Shown: positions 1 to 11,200 of the stretch, in pieces
Layout of the letters: each line of letters opens with the position of its first letter
Position numbering within the stretch: position 1 is the stretch's first letter
Notes under the pieces: model-generated
Databases searched by the model: none
What the model saw: only the letters and a program-made list of their open reading frames with translations
What the model was told of the DNA's origin: nothing
NCBI GenBank assembly: GCA_900404475.1
Contig: OUQQ01000200.1
Location: forward strand, 1 to 44,245
Length of the DNA: 44,245 bases
Reading direction: 5' to 3'
Origin: Spongospora subterranea
Lineage: Eukaryota > Endomyxa > Phytomyxea > Plasmodiophorida > Plasmodiophoridae
Position numbers and translations under genes: made by a program

Positions 1-165
1 CTCTACAATACGGTGTGATCGGGTTAATATCACTAATGTAATGCTGCTCTCAGTTAGACCTGGCTGACTGACCCCTCTACAATACGGTGTGATCGAATTA
101 ACTCTCAGTTAGACCTGGTTGACTGACCCCTCTATAACACGGTATGGTCATACCTATGACACGGT
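1..165. repeat. Degenerate tandem repeat at left edge
   Basis: A unit starting CTCTACAATACGGTGTGATCG and ending TTAGACCTGGYTGACTGACC begins at 1 and again at 75. A shorter diverged unit (CTCTATAACACGGTATGGTC) begins at 130 and a further fragment (CTATGACACGGTC) lies near 153. Unit length is about 74 then 55 nt because the first copy carries an extra internal stretch. The array runs off the left edge, so its full size is unknown. It is not a telomere-type repeat; its nature is unknown. Confidence 0.7.
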
Positions 166-251
166 CTTTTTTAAGATAGGGGCTGCTTGACTGGGATAAG
201 CGGCCCCGCATTTGGGTCTCGGATCAGGTTTCGTCCACGACAAGGTGATAC

Positions 252-1646
252 ATGAAAAATGCACTTTTGCGGCGAGCGCTTGCCTGTTTCCAGTCCGATA
301 TGGCGTCAACAGCCCCGGTTTTTACCTTACCAACCGGTCTGATTGATAATCTTTCGCAACAATTTTCTGAGGCCGGTAGGAGTTTTCCTTCTCCACCGAT
401 CAGTTCGGTTCAGAAGCGTGTGGATTTCGTCATCAAGGACATTATTAATTCGGTGAATTCCAGTCTACCTCTGCTGAACTCAATTTCGAGTCTTGTATTT
501 GACAATGCCGCTGCAAAGAGGATTCGACCATCCCTGTGTCTTCTGATAGCCAACGCATTGTGAGGAACTTACTGTATCGCCATATACAAAAATTATCTCG
601 TCACGTTTGAATGTTAAGAAAATTTCTATGCTGCCGTTGTAGCTCTCTAATTTGTTTTCTTTTCTTTGGCACAGAAATCCTGATAAGGTTCCAGCATCAG
701 ATGCTCCAATCAGTAAATTCGACACTGTTGCCCAGATTGCCGAAATGATCCATGTTGCGAGCTTGCTGCACGATGACGTTCTGGATGGCGCTAGTATTCG
801 CCGCGACAGCCCGTCTGTTAACGCCACTTTTGGTATTATCAGATCAGGTCCTGCCTGAAACACTGTTAACGCAGAGCCCTTCTTGTAGGTAATAAAGCTG
901 CCATTCTTGGGGGCGACTTCATAATGGCTCGTTCGTCGATTTTATTGTCATCGCTTGAATCTGTTGAAGCCGTACGACTCATGGCCACTGTTATATCCGA
1001 TTTGGTAACTGCGATAATGTTCTAAATCCTGCAGTCGCTCAAATTCTACATGTAGGTGTCTGGGGAAATCATGCAGTTAAGGGCGATGAATTCTGGTGCG
1101 ATCGAGGATCGAATATCGTACTACATGGCGAAAACGTACAACAAAACTGCATCCTTAATGGCGAACTCGTGTCGAACAGTTGCGGTCATTGGAGGCGAAA
1201 ATGTATCCACCCAAAATGCGGTTTATGATTACGGGAAATATCTGGGACTTTGTTTCCAAATTACAGATGATCTCCTTGATATCACTTCAAATGAAGCTGC
1301 GTTAGGCAAACAAGCTGGTGCCGACCTCTCAACAGGTGTCGCAACAGCGCCGATTCTGTTTGCAGCAGAACAATTCCCGGAACTTGACGAAATGTTGGCG
1401 AGGAAATTCACGAACGACGGCGATAAAGAACGGACGATGGATCTCGTTTCAAAGTCCGACGGTACGCGCATCGAGTTTTTTTCCTCAAAGGCGTTTCTCA
1501 ATTGTCTTGTAGGAGTCGCCCGGACTGAAGAACTTATCCAGTCGCTCGCCATTATGGCATGCAACTCAATCAAGTCGTTGCCGGAATCCATTCATCACGA
1601 AGCCTTAATTCTTCTTGTCCAAGACATCATAAACCGAAAATATTGA
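252..1646 (+). CDS. COQ1: Polyprenyl (hexa/decaprenyl) diphosphate synthase, mitochondrial, COQ1-like
   Basis: It makes the long isoprenoid tail of ubiquinone by adding isopentenyl diphosphate to an allylic primer in mitochondria. Proposed exons are 252-559, 675-832, 889-1004, 1056-1461 and 1513-1646, giving 373 residues. The first aspartate-rich motif DDVLD is at about residues 136-140, inside SLLHDDVLD. The second, DDLLD, is at about 265-269, inside FQITDDLLDIT. Family landmarks KRIRPSLCLL, GNKAAILGGDF and GEIMQLR are also present. The N-terminus is basic and hydroxylated, as expected for a mitochondrial presequence. Introns are 115, 56, 51 and 51 nt; the last (1462-1512) is stop-free and a multiple of three. 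The family call is firm. Chain length cannot be read from the sequence, and a geranylgeranyl synthase is less likely given the overall match to COQ1. Confidence 0.9.
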
Positions 1647-1817
1647 TATTTTATGTTGTTCGGTTTCATCCGCCCACGTTTTTGTTGGTGAGATATCACC
1701 ATTTTCAGTCATGTAGGGCTGGTATCTGTACTGCTAGATTCTCAGAGGTCTGGCATGCGCATGCGTGCAATCCATTCCTTATTTTTGTCATATTCAACAA
1801 CGCTCTACCGTTTCAAG

Positions 1818-2849
1818 ATGGTCTCCGTGTTGACAATCATCGTCTTGTATCTATTTCAACGTTGCGGTAGTCACGTTTTCCTCAAGCAACCAACGTCGAG
1901 GGAAGAACTGGCTGGTCTTGACGAATCTTCCAATCCTGGATCTTCTTCGCAATATTCACCTTCCTTTGTTTGCAGAGCCAGAACACCGTTTTCACCTAAA
2001 ATAACTTTGACGGCTGGGGGGTCGCTTTTGATGAATGTCACCGATCACGGTCATCATCAAGGCGTGTGTGCCATTTATCTGTCTTACAATTATGACGCTG
2101 CTCCTCCTCTATTTTTCAAACTCGCCGAAATTTCATCTTGCTCGTTTATCGACAGGTACCGACTTGACGTTCCGGAATGGCTTCCTCCAATATCATCAGC
2201 TGTGTTGCGTTGGGAATGGGTCGGCGATAACAGAGATAGATTTTATGCCAATTGCGTCGACGTATCTATATCTGGAAAACCCTCGGCAACGCTTCCGTAT
2301 AAGTCTCAACTGTTCCCTGTTGGAGGCCACCTGAATTTACTCGGGAAGAACATTGTTGGCCCATCTATCGCCACTCTCTCAACACCTGGTGTCTCTCTCT
2401 ACGGCAGGTCTGTCCCATTTTCACCATCGTCCAGCGTCACCGCAAACACCGTCAATGAGCAGGCTGGACACGAACCGGCTCATGCTTTGAACCCTCCCCT
2501 TATCCTTGCAATCGCCATAGCTGTGATTGTGTTGATCTCCCTTGCAATGTATGGATTCCGTTCATGGAAAACTCGTCAAGCGAATAGGTCTATGAACAGC
2601 ACGCATGGTCTTGAACTGCATAAACGTATGCCATCTCCATCCGCTCCTCCTTTTTCCCCACATCCCGGATTTTCCCGATCGTTGCAAGAAGGGTCATTAC
2701 CAGAACCAAGTGCGCCTCCTAGATCTCCCGTATTCCGTACCAATTCTCGCCAATCAGTACCCAAGATGCGCCTCCTATCTCGGGAGAGCTTTGGTGACGT
2801 GGGGTTGATACTACAGCCAGAAGAATCACCAACAGACAACCAGGTATAA
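1818..2849 (+). CDS. Membrane-anchored lytic polysaccharide monooxygenase-like protein
   Basis: This is an intronless 343-residue type I membrane protein. Starting at the ATG at 1818 gives a short hydrophobic signal peptide that would be cut after CGS. That exposes His19 as the mature N-terminus, the hallmark of a copper histidine brace. Further family-like features are DHGHHQGVC (His79 best aligns with the second brace histidine of the HGGGxC motif), a following LSYNYD, several cysteines, and GDNRDRFYANC, which resembles the NREMYMNC motif of AA11-like/chitin-binding type-4 enzymes and would supply the axial Tyr. A transmembrane helix at about 226-248 is followed by a roughly 95-residue proline/serine-rich cytoplasmic tail. 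If active it would cleave chitin-like polymers at the cell surface; a copper-binding non-catalytic role is equally possible. An in-frame ATG at 1755 would bury the signal peptide, so I rejected it. Confidence 0.68.
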   Translation: MVSVLTIIVLYLFQRCGSHVFLKQPTSREELAGLDESSNPGSSSQYSPSFVCRARTPFSPKITLTAGGSLLMNVTDHGHHQGVCAIYLSYNYDAAPPLFFKLAEISSCSFIDRYRLDVPEWLPPISSAVLRWEWVGDNRDRFYANCVDVSISGKPSATLPYKSQLFPVGGHLNLLGKNIVGPSIATLSTPGVSLYGRSVPFSPSSSVTANTVNEQAGHEPAHALNPPLILAIAIAVIVLISLAMYGFRSWKTRQANRSMNSTHGLELHKRMPSPSAPPFSPHPGFSRSLQEGSLPEPSAPPRSPVFRTNSRQSVPKMRLLSRESFGDVGLILQPEESPTDNQV

Positions 2850-2969
2850 TTTTCAGTGCAGGGACAACGCTTCCTTGACAAAAATATTGAATAAATGTAT
2901 ATACACAGATATGCATCAATCTGCGAGAGTTTTGATAATTAAGTAATGGCACCAACAAAAGTAGTAGGT

Positions 2970-5417
2970 CTACCACTGCCTTCTTCTTTTACTTGGTTTA
3001 TTACCTGTAATTTTGTTCGTCTCTTGTTGCAGACACTGCTCCAGGATTTGTGAAGAATAGAGCCTTTTTTGGGGCAAAACAGGGGTGATTGTAGGACAGA
3101 TTGACTTAGGAATTTTCAACGACTCGGGAAAAACAGTTTCGGTGCAGGTAGAAGATAGAACTTCAGCGGGAGTGGAAGATGAAGAAAGTGCGATAACAGC
3201 GCGTTTCAGCGGTTGTTTCGTTGCCCGGGATTGGAGTTTGGATGAGGGTTTTGACCTTCTTTTAGTGGTGTGGGGAATGATATTCAAGTCGACGTCGCGT
3301 CGCAAATACGACTTGAAATTGGCGGATGGTGGCGGACATTTTGCCTCTGGCGAAACGTGAAACTGTGCTAAACCATCTTCAACATCTAACAAATATTACT
3401 GGCCGAAATTATGTAAATAGCAGAACACCCTTACCTTTTTTAATTTTGCTATCATTGCGTCGGATGTTATCATACTGATGATTATCCATGACAGCCTTGT
3501 TAGTATAACATATATTGGTTTCAGTCGGGATTTCAAAATTGCCCTTCCCCCCTGGTTTTAATAATTCCGTGACAGTTTCAACGAAACTTTCATCATCATT
3601 GCGCCCTGAGTTGTCATCATCGTCGGTGATGTGGCAATTTTGTGTAAAATCAAACTGGGTCAAGCCAGGCGGTATCGATGATGCATCTACGGCAAGCAAC
3701 AGATTTGGAAGGTGAGGCGATACAGAACACAAAGAAAGTTGAATCTACCGTTCTCATTCGATTCTAGGTCAATTACTGAAGTCGCACGGATTCGACAAAA
3801 CCCGATTTGACCATCGGCTTTACAGTATCGCAATAAAGGAGCTGAATCAGAGTCCTGAATACTGTCTCGACGCTTGATTAACACGGAAGATGGCCTGGTA
3901 AAGGAACTGTGTTCATCCAGGCCATGAACATTAACAGTTAAATCTGAGAAGAAGCAAACACATTAAAGCATATTGAAATAAATTCATCCACACTAGTTAC
4001 CAATTGTACTGTTCATGTGCGACACCGTAGAGGAGTTAAATTTATCTTGAGGCTTAAGAACACAAGAGGGAGGATTTTTTACGGGGTTTTCTAAATTGTC
4101 GCAAACGTCGTTTGCAAGTCCAGAGGTGATGATTTCAGAAATCGATGACGACAGTGAAGGGCGACCATTGTCATTACTAGCGCTCAAACCAGGCAGGACA
4201 AATCTGGACACTGATTCATCTCCGTCAAAAACGCTGCGGAATCGCGTATGAGTAGTCGTCCTAACTTCCGGTAGGCTTGGGATTTCATCTGACTTGGGAG
4301 CATCCGGAGCAAGAGAACACTGTTGATCTACCATAGGCAAAGTTATTCGATACATTTCTTCGTCCTCATCTTGAGTAAACACATCTGCGAATTGAGTCAG
4401 GCCGTTATTGAAATCTTGGCAATCATAATGCATTTCTGAATATGCGTCGTCTTCATCTGCAGTAACGTTTGTATTCGAATCGACAGTAACAGCAGAAACG
4501 TCTGCACTCTTGGTAGATTGCGGTACCTCTAAAATATCAACATTGGCATTGGGAAATTCAGTTGTAGTTCTGCATGGGTCGCTTGCTTCAACAGGGGACA
4601 TAAACTGAATAATTGGCGAAGAACATTCTTGGTTCCTAGACTGGACAGCTACACTCAGAAAATGCAAAACGATTCGATATTTACATACAGAAGGAGATAA
4701 CTCTGGTGGTGATTCACAAACTGAACCAGAACGAATATGATCAGAGTCCGAAACCATGTTGATGTTGGCCCATCCTAAACATTTGGGCATTAACTCTGAC
4801 AGTAAAACCCATCACAGTGCGCTCAAATACCTGGTACAAGGCGGTGCTGTTCTTCCAAATCATTATGAAGAAGAAATTTCACATCTTCCATAAAAGAGTC
4901 AGATGTGTCCTTCTTAACTGAAATCACCGGAGTCAGAAAAAAGCCTCGATAAGCAAAATCAATAGCGGCGACAACGTCTTTGTCTGAGTTTAACGGCTGC
5001 GGCGAATAACACTCTTCCGTTTCACACAGAAAATTGAAATTCTCAACTGTGAACAAAAGTTGAACCGATGCCGATCGGGGATCAAGTACCATCGAGTAAT
5101 TTACAAGAACGACCAACGAATGACACAGCATTGCTAATGACGACTGCTCTTGGCGTCTACCCCAATTAGAAAAGTGAAATGTGAGATTCAAAAGGAGCTT
5201 ACTCAAAAAATTGACGGATCGCATTCACGGAAAGCAGCACGTCAGTTTCATGCAAGGTATCTGATACGACTGCTCTAACAGGAGATAACGGAGTGCACGA
5301 TGATGTGCAACAGCGCATGACTACGGGCTTGCCCGGTAGCAGATGCCTGCCGACGGTTTGCTGGTTGGAAAGTGCCGCCAAAACCGCTTCCTTGAGCCAT
5401 GGTTTAAAGGCTGTCAT
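2970..5417 (-). CDS. OB-fold protein resembling shelterin subunit TPP1/Tpz1 (ACD)
   Basis: Seven proposed exons (5417-5203, 5156-4831, 4774-4689, 4640-4001, 3943-3749, 3686-3435, 3385-2970) join to 709 residues with every phase consistent. The first ~120 residues have the layout of the TPP1 telomerase-recruiting OB-fold: FKPWLKE near residue 4 (compare RPWIRE in human TPP1), AVVSDTLHETDVLLS at about 49-63 (compare LLVSDGTHSVRC), then a hydrophobic strand and FTVENFNFL at about 107-115 (compare LQVDRFSLL). The rest is low-complexity and acidic/serine-rich. It ends in the basic tail KPSKRRRQW, a likely nuclear signal. Long disordered tails carrying POT1- and TIN2-binding peptides are usual in this family. 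The role, telomere protection and telomerase recruitment, is inferred from remote similarity alone. Intron 4641-4688 is stop-free and 48 nt. The gene is convergent with the LPMO-like gene. Confidence 0.55.
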
Positions 5418-6909
5418 TAGGGCTCGATGACCTACGGCTGAGCTGAAAGACCGATTGTTTCAATCATATAGATATGGCCACCCATACTATTGCATGGATT
5501 ACCATTACCGGAGACCCGGAGGGTGTCCCAACTCCCAAGTCGTCACATGTACACCATACCGTACACACATACGTACACCGTACAGTCATCACCTAGGGTG
5601 GTTCTTGAGTTGATCTGGACTGCACAGTCGATCATCATTTGATCAGCAATGGCCGGGAGCGGTAGAGCATGATTGGCGTCCAGTCGTTTGCGTCGGGTTT
5701 ATGTCACAACATCAACCTCGACATTGAATTTGTCTGGTGTTGAGGGAGTCAAGTTTTCCATAGTGATTCACCATCGCCTATGGCGCAATCTCCGTTATGA
5801 AATCCTATTGAGTTCACCCTTTCCTCATGTCATGATCTAATCGTCTTATATATATACATGGGCGGGGATTGATGACCCATAGCTTGCTATTATTGACGGC
5901 ACAGCTGCTACAAAGAAATATGTTTTCTTAGAACTGGCATAAACTTTCCCGTCGAGTTGCCATACCCTCCATAAGGTCAACTTAGGTGTAAGTAGCGAGT
6001 TGAATCCGCGCGCGAACCACAACGATTTGTGTCACTTATTCTAGATGCGCATTCTTTGATTATATTGGCAGATGGGTTTTGTGCAAGTCAGCACGACAAC
6101 TATTCAAATTCTTTGAGGAACAACAAATTTGGTAAAAGTCGTTGAATTTATGTCGAGAAGACTATAAACTTCGGGGCGAGCCACTTGCTCGTTCCGTGAT
6201 ACTGAAATTTACGAGAGGAATGTTATAGATCCCATATCGGCGATCAGAAACATGGCTCAATGTTTAATTCAAGTCCTTGTCGAATTTTTCCATCTTCGAA
6301 CTCTGCGTCCAATCGTCATGAGACAATAAACGAAATTTGATCCGTAATCTGCAAACGAACAGAATTGAGATTGCCATGGTTGTTTTGAAGAGTGAGAGGA
6401 GTTCTCAAACCGGTCGGGATGGTCGAAGGCTGGGAAAATTTCTTGAACAAAGTTGTCAACGTTATCCAAGATAGATAATTGGGCTTCGACATATGGCAAT
6501 CACAGAAGCGCCGAGAGCGGCATGCGGAACATGGCATCATACAATTGGCGTCTCCTGCATCACTTCAACCACCCAAACATCGACCAGCTTCAATCGATAT
6601 GTGTTATGCACACATCAAGACCGAAAAATAGTGCCGTGCACAACCTTAGGGACATAATCCAGTACAGCGAAGCTCCATGGATGTTCCAGTGCTTTTGTCA
6701 AACTTGTGGACGTTCAAGAGTTGTTTCTGGCAAAGTTGTTGCCGCGGTTTCTGGAAGTCATCCCTCACGATGGGATGATTTTTTGCGCAACATCATTAAC
6801 GCAAATTGTTGCACTGCGCATTTATTCGTACTGTATTGTGTTTTTTTTTTGGTGATTCGATATCTATACACTTGGTCATTGTACGAGTTTGGATTAAATA
6901 TTGCTCATT
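5418..6909. other. Divergent intergenic region, no gene assigned
   Basis: This stretch separates the TPP1-like gene (minus) from SGT1 (plus) and probably holds both promoters. Around 5546-5586 there is a run of GTACAC/GTACCG-type microrepeats. Open frames occur on both strands between 6269 and 6953: a 166-codon frame on plus, and 76- and 74-codon frames on minus. None matches a family I know and they overlap each other, so I call none. No tRNA A/B boxes were seen. Confidence 0.5.
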
Positions 6910-8201
6910 ATGGAGACGTCATCGTCGGAACTGGCTTTCTCCCAGGCCAATAGCCTTTTTGTCGATGAAGACTATCAAGGCTCACTTGCTCTCTATACCC
7001 AGGCGATTAACATCGGACCGGCGACCGCCCAGTATTACTCGAAGCGCTCCGCTAATTACTTCAAGCTTGGTCAGTACAACAAGGCTCTTCAAGACGCTAA
7101 TTCTGGAATTGAACTAACGCCCGAAGACCCAATGCTTTATCAACGAAAAGGGTATGTATCCTCATATTTATGTACGAAACGTTTTTTTGATGGATTGCGT
7201 TCTATTTACGTATGCATCCAGCATGGCGCTATACCAGCTGGGACAGATTCTAACCGCCTCTTCTGCATTCGCGGAAGCCAAAGCTCTTGGTGCGACTGTC
7301 GATGGATGGATCTCAAAATGCGAAGCAGAATCAGAAGGATTGGTGGCGAACTTCGTCGAATCAGCAGCTGAAAAACCAAAGAACGTTCCAAAGGCTTCAG
7401 AAGAGCGTAACGAAGTAGCCTCGCCCGTTCCGGTACTCACCTTAGCAGATAAGGTTCGGGAATCGTTCTACGATAACCAGGAAAGTGTTACCATAACATT
7501 TTATGCAAAAAATGTAAAAAAAAGCGATGTCAATGTCCAGTTTATTGATAACCAGACGGTTGGTTTTCGACATTTTTAGCTACAAATTATTCCTGATTTA
7601 TATCGTTAAGGTTGATGTGAAAGCTACGCTTCCAGATGGTTCCATTTTAGAAAAGAGCATCACGTTATTTTCCACTGTAGTTTCCAACAAGTCAAACGTT
7701 GATGTCACTCCGTACAAGATTTCCATCGTACTACAGGTATTTGCGACCAGCGAATAAATTGATGATCGAACATGGCTGAGTCCCCGCAGAAACAATTGCC
7801 TGGGTTAAAATGGGACCGACTGCGAGATTCCGAAAGTACATCTTATGAGGAAGTGATCTCACATTATCCGTCATCCAGCAAGAAGAAACAAGATTGGGGA
7901 TCTTTGGAAAAAGAAGTGGCAAAGGAAGAAGAGAAGGAGAAACCAGAAGGCGATCAAGCTCTCAATCAGTAATCACAGCGTATCCATTGGCAAGCACAAT
8001 ATTTTGACGTATCTGTACTTTAGGCTATTTCAACAGATTTACAGTAATGCTAGTGATGAAACCAAGAGGGCAATGATCAAATCTTATCAAACTTCTGGTG
8101 GTACCGTTCTTTCAACGAACTGGGATGAAGTCAAGTCTAAGAATTACGAGGAAAGCGTTGAAGCTCCTGCTGGCATGGAAGTGCGTCACTGGAACAAATG
8201 A
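6910..8201 (+). CDS. SGT1: SGT1 co-chaperone (TPR-CS-SGS)
   Basis: SGT1 is an HSP90 co-chaperone that links HSP90 to SKP1/SCF and kinetochore assembly. Exons 6910-7151, 7222-7558, 7611-7736, 7790-7968 and 8024-8201 join to 353 residues. An N-terminal TPR region (ANSLFVDEDYQGSLALYTQA, then YSKRSANYFKLGQYNKALQD) covers roughly residues 8-115. The CS domain follows (VTITFYAKNVKKSDVNVQF to TPYKISIVL, about 175-235). The C-terminal SGS domain contains LPGLKWDRL, LFQQIYSNASDETKRAM, SGGTVLSTNWDEV and a final AGMEVRHW. The third exon is reached through a GTTGGT donor at 7559, and splicing there is needed to keep the CS domain in frame. I chose the METSSS start over an ATG three codons upstream because the family starts close to the TPR. 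The stop lies 78 bp from the convergent stop of the neighbouring gene. Confidence 0.93.
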
Positions 8202-8278
8202 TTCTCTTTGTTGTTAAAATTAAATAATTTTTTTAAGCTCTTGGCACAATCTGTACCTTTATTTAAAGTAGTATACAG

Positions 8279-11200
8279 CTATACCTGTAATATTTTTTGA
8301 TTGGTTTCGATGAACGACCGCAATCGCGTGTTCAACGTTACCACCTCCTCTGGAATCATCAGTAGCATTGCTTGAACCTGTTTGATGTTCTGGTCAAGTT
8401 TCTCAATCATAGGGCGATATACGAAGGCCAGGACCAGACCCATGGAAACTCCGAATATAAGCAACAACGATACTGAAACTTTCTGATACTGCGTCTGGAT
8501 GACGTCGATCATTGCTTCTTCGTACCTGTCCACTGAGACGGCCAAGGTTGGTGATAGATATTTGTCGTGTAAGATATTCACAACACTGAGCTCGGTTACT
8601 AACAACGCGTTGAACATATCATCGGTTGATATACAGGGAGAGCAGAGTGATTTTATATGTGCGACAGCTGTCCTTGCGTTAGCGATGAATTCCACGAGAC
8701 CAGCAGCAGCGCTGAAGGAGTCAGAAAATCAAAATCTGTTGATTGCACCAGTGATACAAACCTACCCTCCTTGAAGGAGCTTTCCACGATATAGAAGACA
8801 CTCCTGCCATGTCGGGGGAGTGCATCCATTCTCAAACATGATATCATCTTGAAGATTATATATCGAATCAACGGGCACAGTTCCTAATGCCGAGTTTCCT
8901 GATATCAGCCCCAAATGCACTGTTTCAAGGTCATCGATGGCGCTTAATATCTCGGTATCACTGGTTTTAGTTAATGGGGATATTCCTTCTGCAGCCATCA
9001 TTCGTAATAGCAACACCACCTGTGTGATTGCTGAGCTATATACGAGTTACATGAGGCTCACATATTTACTCTTAGCATCGCCATCTGCCTATAAGCAGCC
9101 CAGTTACACTCAGCTGGTTTATAGATCATAGTATTTTCAACTGCGTTGAACCCTGCCATGTAGGTTGCAAAAAAATACGTTATGCATAAAATTACTCCAA
9201 TTGATATTTTCAGATTATCGAGAAAACTCCCTGTCCATGGCTTGTCTTTCGATATAGGTATTGAATCAGGGCCGTCATATATGTTGTCATCATTGTTGGG
9301 TATATTTTCAAATACGCGAATGTCTGCAGTCTTGTTGTAATACTCGGTCAAGCGAGCATTGCGATATAATCCCGAGCGAGCAATATCGGCGTGAAGTTTA
9401 GCTCGCCGCTCACAGCTTACCCGAATACCATGGATGGCAGGTGAAGGAACCATCGAAAACAATTTGCCAACTGCAGACTTAATTTTGGCAGCACGATTGA
9501 GTGCTGGACGAACAACCGCCCAAACCAGGCAGACCATGACGGGAATGGGCATAAAACTCAGTACCATTACCCAAGTTTTGGTGCTTCTGTACAATGCTTC
9601 GGACTGCATCTGCAACATCTCTAATTGATAATATGTCAAATAATGACTACCAATGTTACAAAAGTTCAATAAATACCTGTGGATCTATTGAACACAGGGA
9701 CAACAGATCGAATACTATTGAGAAACGAGAATGCAGAGACCCCTTGTGTTGCAGTAAGTTCGGAAGAATTCATTTTGGATAATTGACGGGCTGAGCTCAC
9801 GACGAGTAATCCTAAATCTAGCAACTGATATTGCACAAATCTGTCACTGTTGCAGATTCGAGGGATTGTTTATGATTGTTTCTTACCGTGATAAACTTTG
9901 ATCCGGCCCCGTTTTCTGTCAATTTGGTACTTGCTGAGATTACTTTTTCAGAAAGAAGACGCAGTTGTTCGGTGGTTAACGATGAGCGAGCTTTGTATAC
10001 AGACAGATCGGCAACAGATAGACTGTCTATTGAGGCCTGCATACCAACTAGAACATCGTCGCGTGATTCGTTCCAGAGACCATTGTGCATCAGGAGCAGG
10101 CGATGAACCTGGTCGCCAAGTTGTAAGGAAGACAGTCTTCTCACGGTTCCCGACCTCGTCAGAAACAATACGCTGGAAGAAAAGTCCCCGAGCATTGATG
10201 AAGTTGTAGCATACGTGACAATTGCTAAGATGAGAATCACCAAAGCAGTTAAATAAAACAAGACTTGAAATTTTCCTAAGCCGTGACTCAAATTTCGTGA
10301 TGATGACCCTTTTCGAATTCTTTTTCTAATTTCACTGGATATACCCACAAACGTTCCTGTATTGTTTGACCGCACTGCCATTCCAGAAGCCGTTGACCTT
10401 CCTGACAAAATTGACATTAAGCGCGGTTTTCGCTGAATACTATTATCGTCCTCATTGATGATAAGGTCAATCTGCCCAGCATTTCGTATACTGTTATTAG
10501 GGATTATAGTGCTGGTTCCGGTCCCGCGATGGATAATTACTAAATATGCTTTGTTTGGGTTTTGACCCAATATACTGACAGATATGTTAACCTAGAACCA
10601 ACTAAGCGACAGCACATCGGTTTCAACAATGAAGCTATACTTCAAATTCATAACTTGATTCATCACTTTCCCGAATGAAACGGCGAAGACTGGTAATGGG
10701 CAGAGAATGACCATTCGGCAGTTGGAACAGGTGAAGGTTTTTAGTGAAAGAGTTGATGAAGTCATCAATTCGAACTTTTCCAGAAGCTATGACGTCTGCA
10801 TCGACTTGGAACCACGAAGCAAATTCGGAAGATACCGCCGTCACTAAGCCAGATGCCGCGTCCACCATTGCAATCTTAGAAAAACGTGAGAGCTGTTGTT
10901 TTGTGATGCACCATTTACTTACTTGGTCACCTTTGAATGGATGTTCCAAGGACATTACACTGAGAAATGACAAACCGTTCAATCCAGTTGAAAACTGGCT
11001 AACGTACATCAAGACTGGGAATATATATCGGTTTCTGTGCATCGCGAACACTAGTCTGACCAAACTAACATCACTCCTGGTGATGAAATATTGCGGATCA
11101 TGTGGGCACCTTGTAACTCCAGTAAATACTTGACGCCCAGCTTGCAGATTGGCTGTCATCATGTTGGGATGGTTTAGGGATATTGGCGGCGGGATCAATG

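Noticed and set aside
1..165. Possible telomeric or CRISPR-like array
   Set aside because: Units are long, diverged and have no spacer pattern, and they do not resemble TTAGGG-type repeats; the genome is eukaryotic.
1755..1817. Upstream in-frame ATG for the LPMO-like gene
   Set aside because: It adds 21 residues before the signal peptide and would hide the histidine-brace N-terminus; the ATG at 1818 gives a proper signal sequence.
5640..5720. Possible tRNA from GGCCGGGAGCGGTAGAGCA
   Set aside because: No matching acceptor stem, anticodon arm or GGTTCGA B-box follows.
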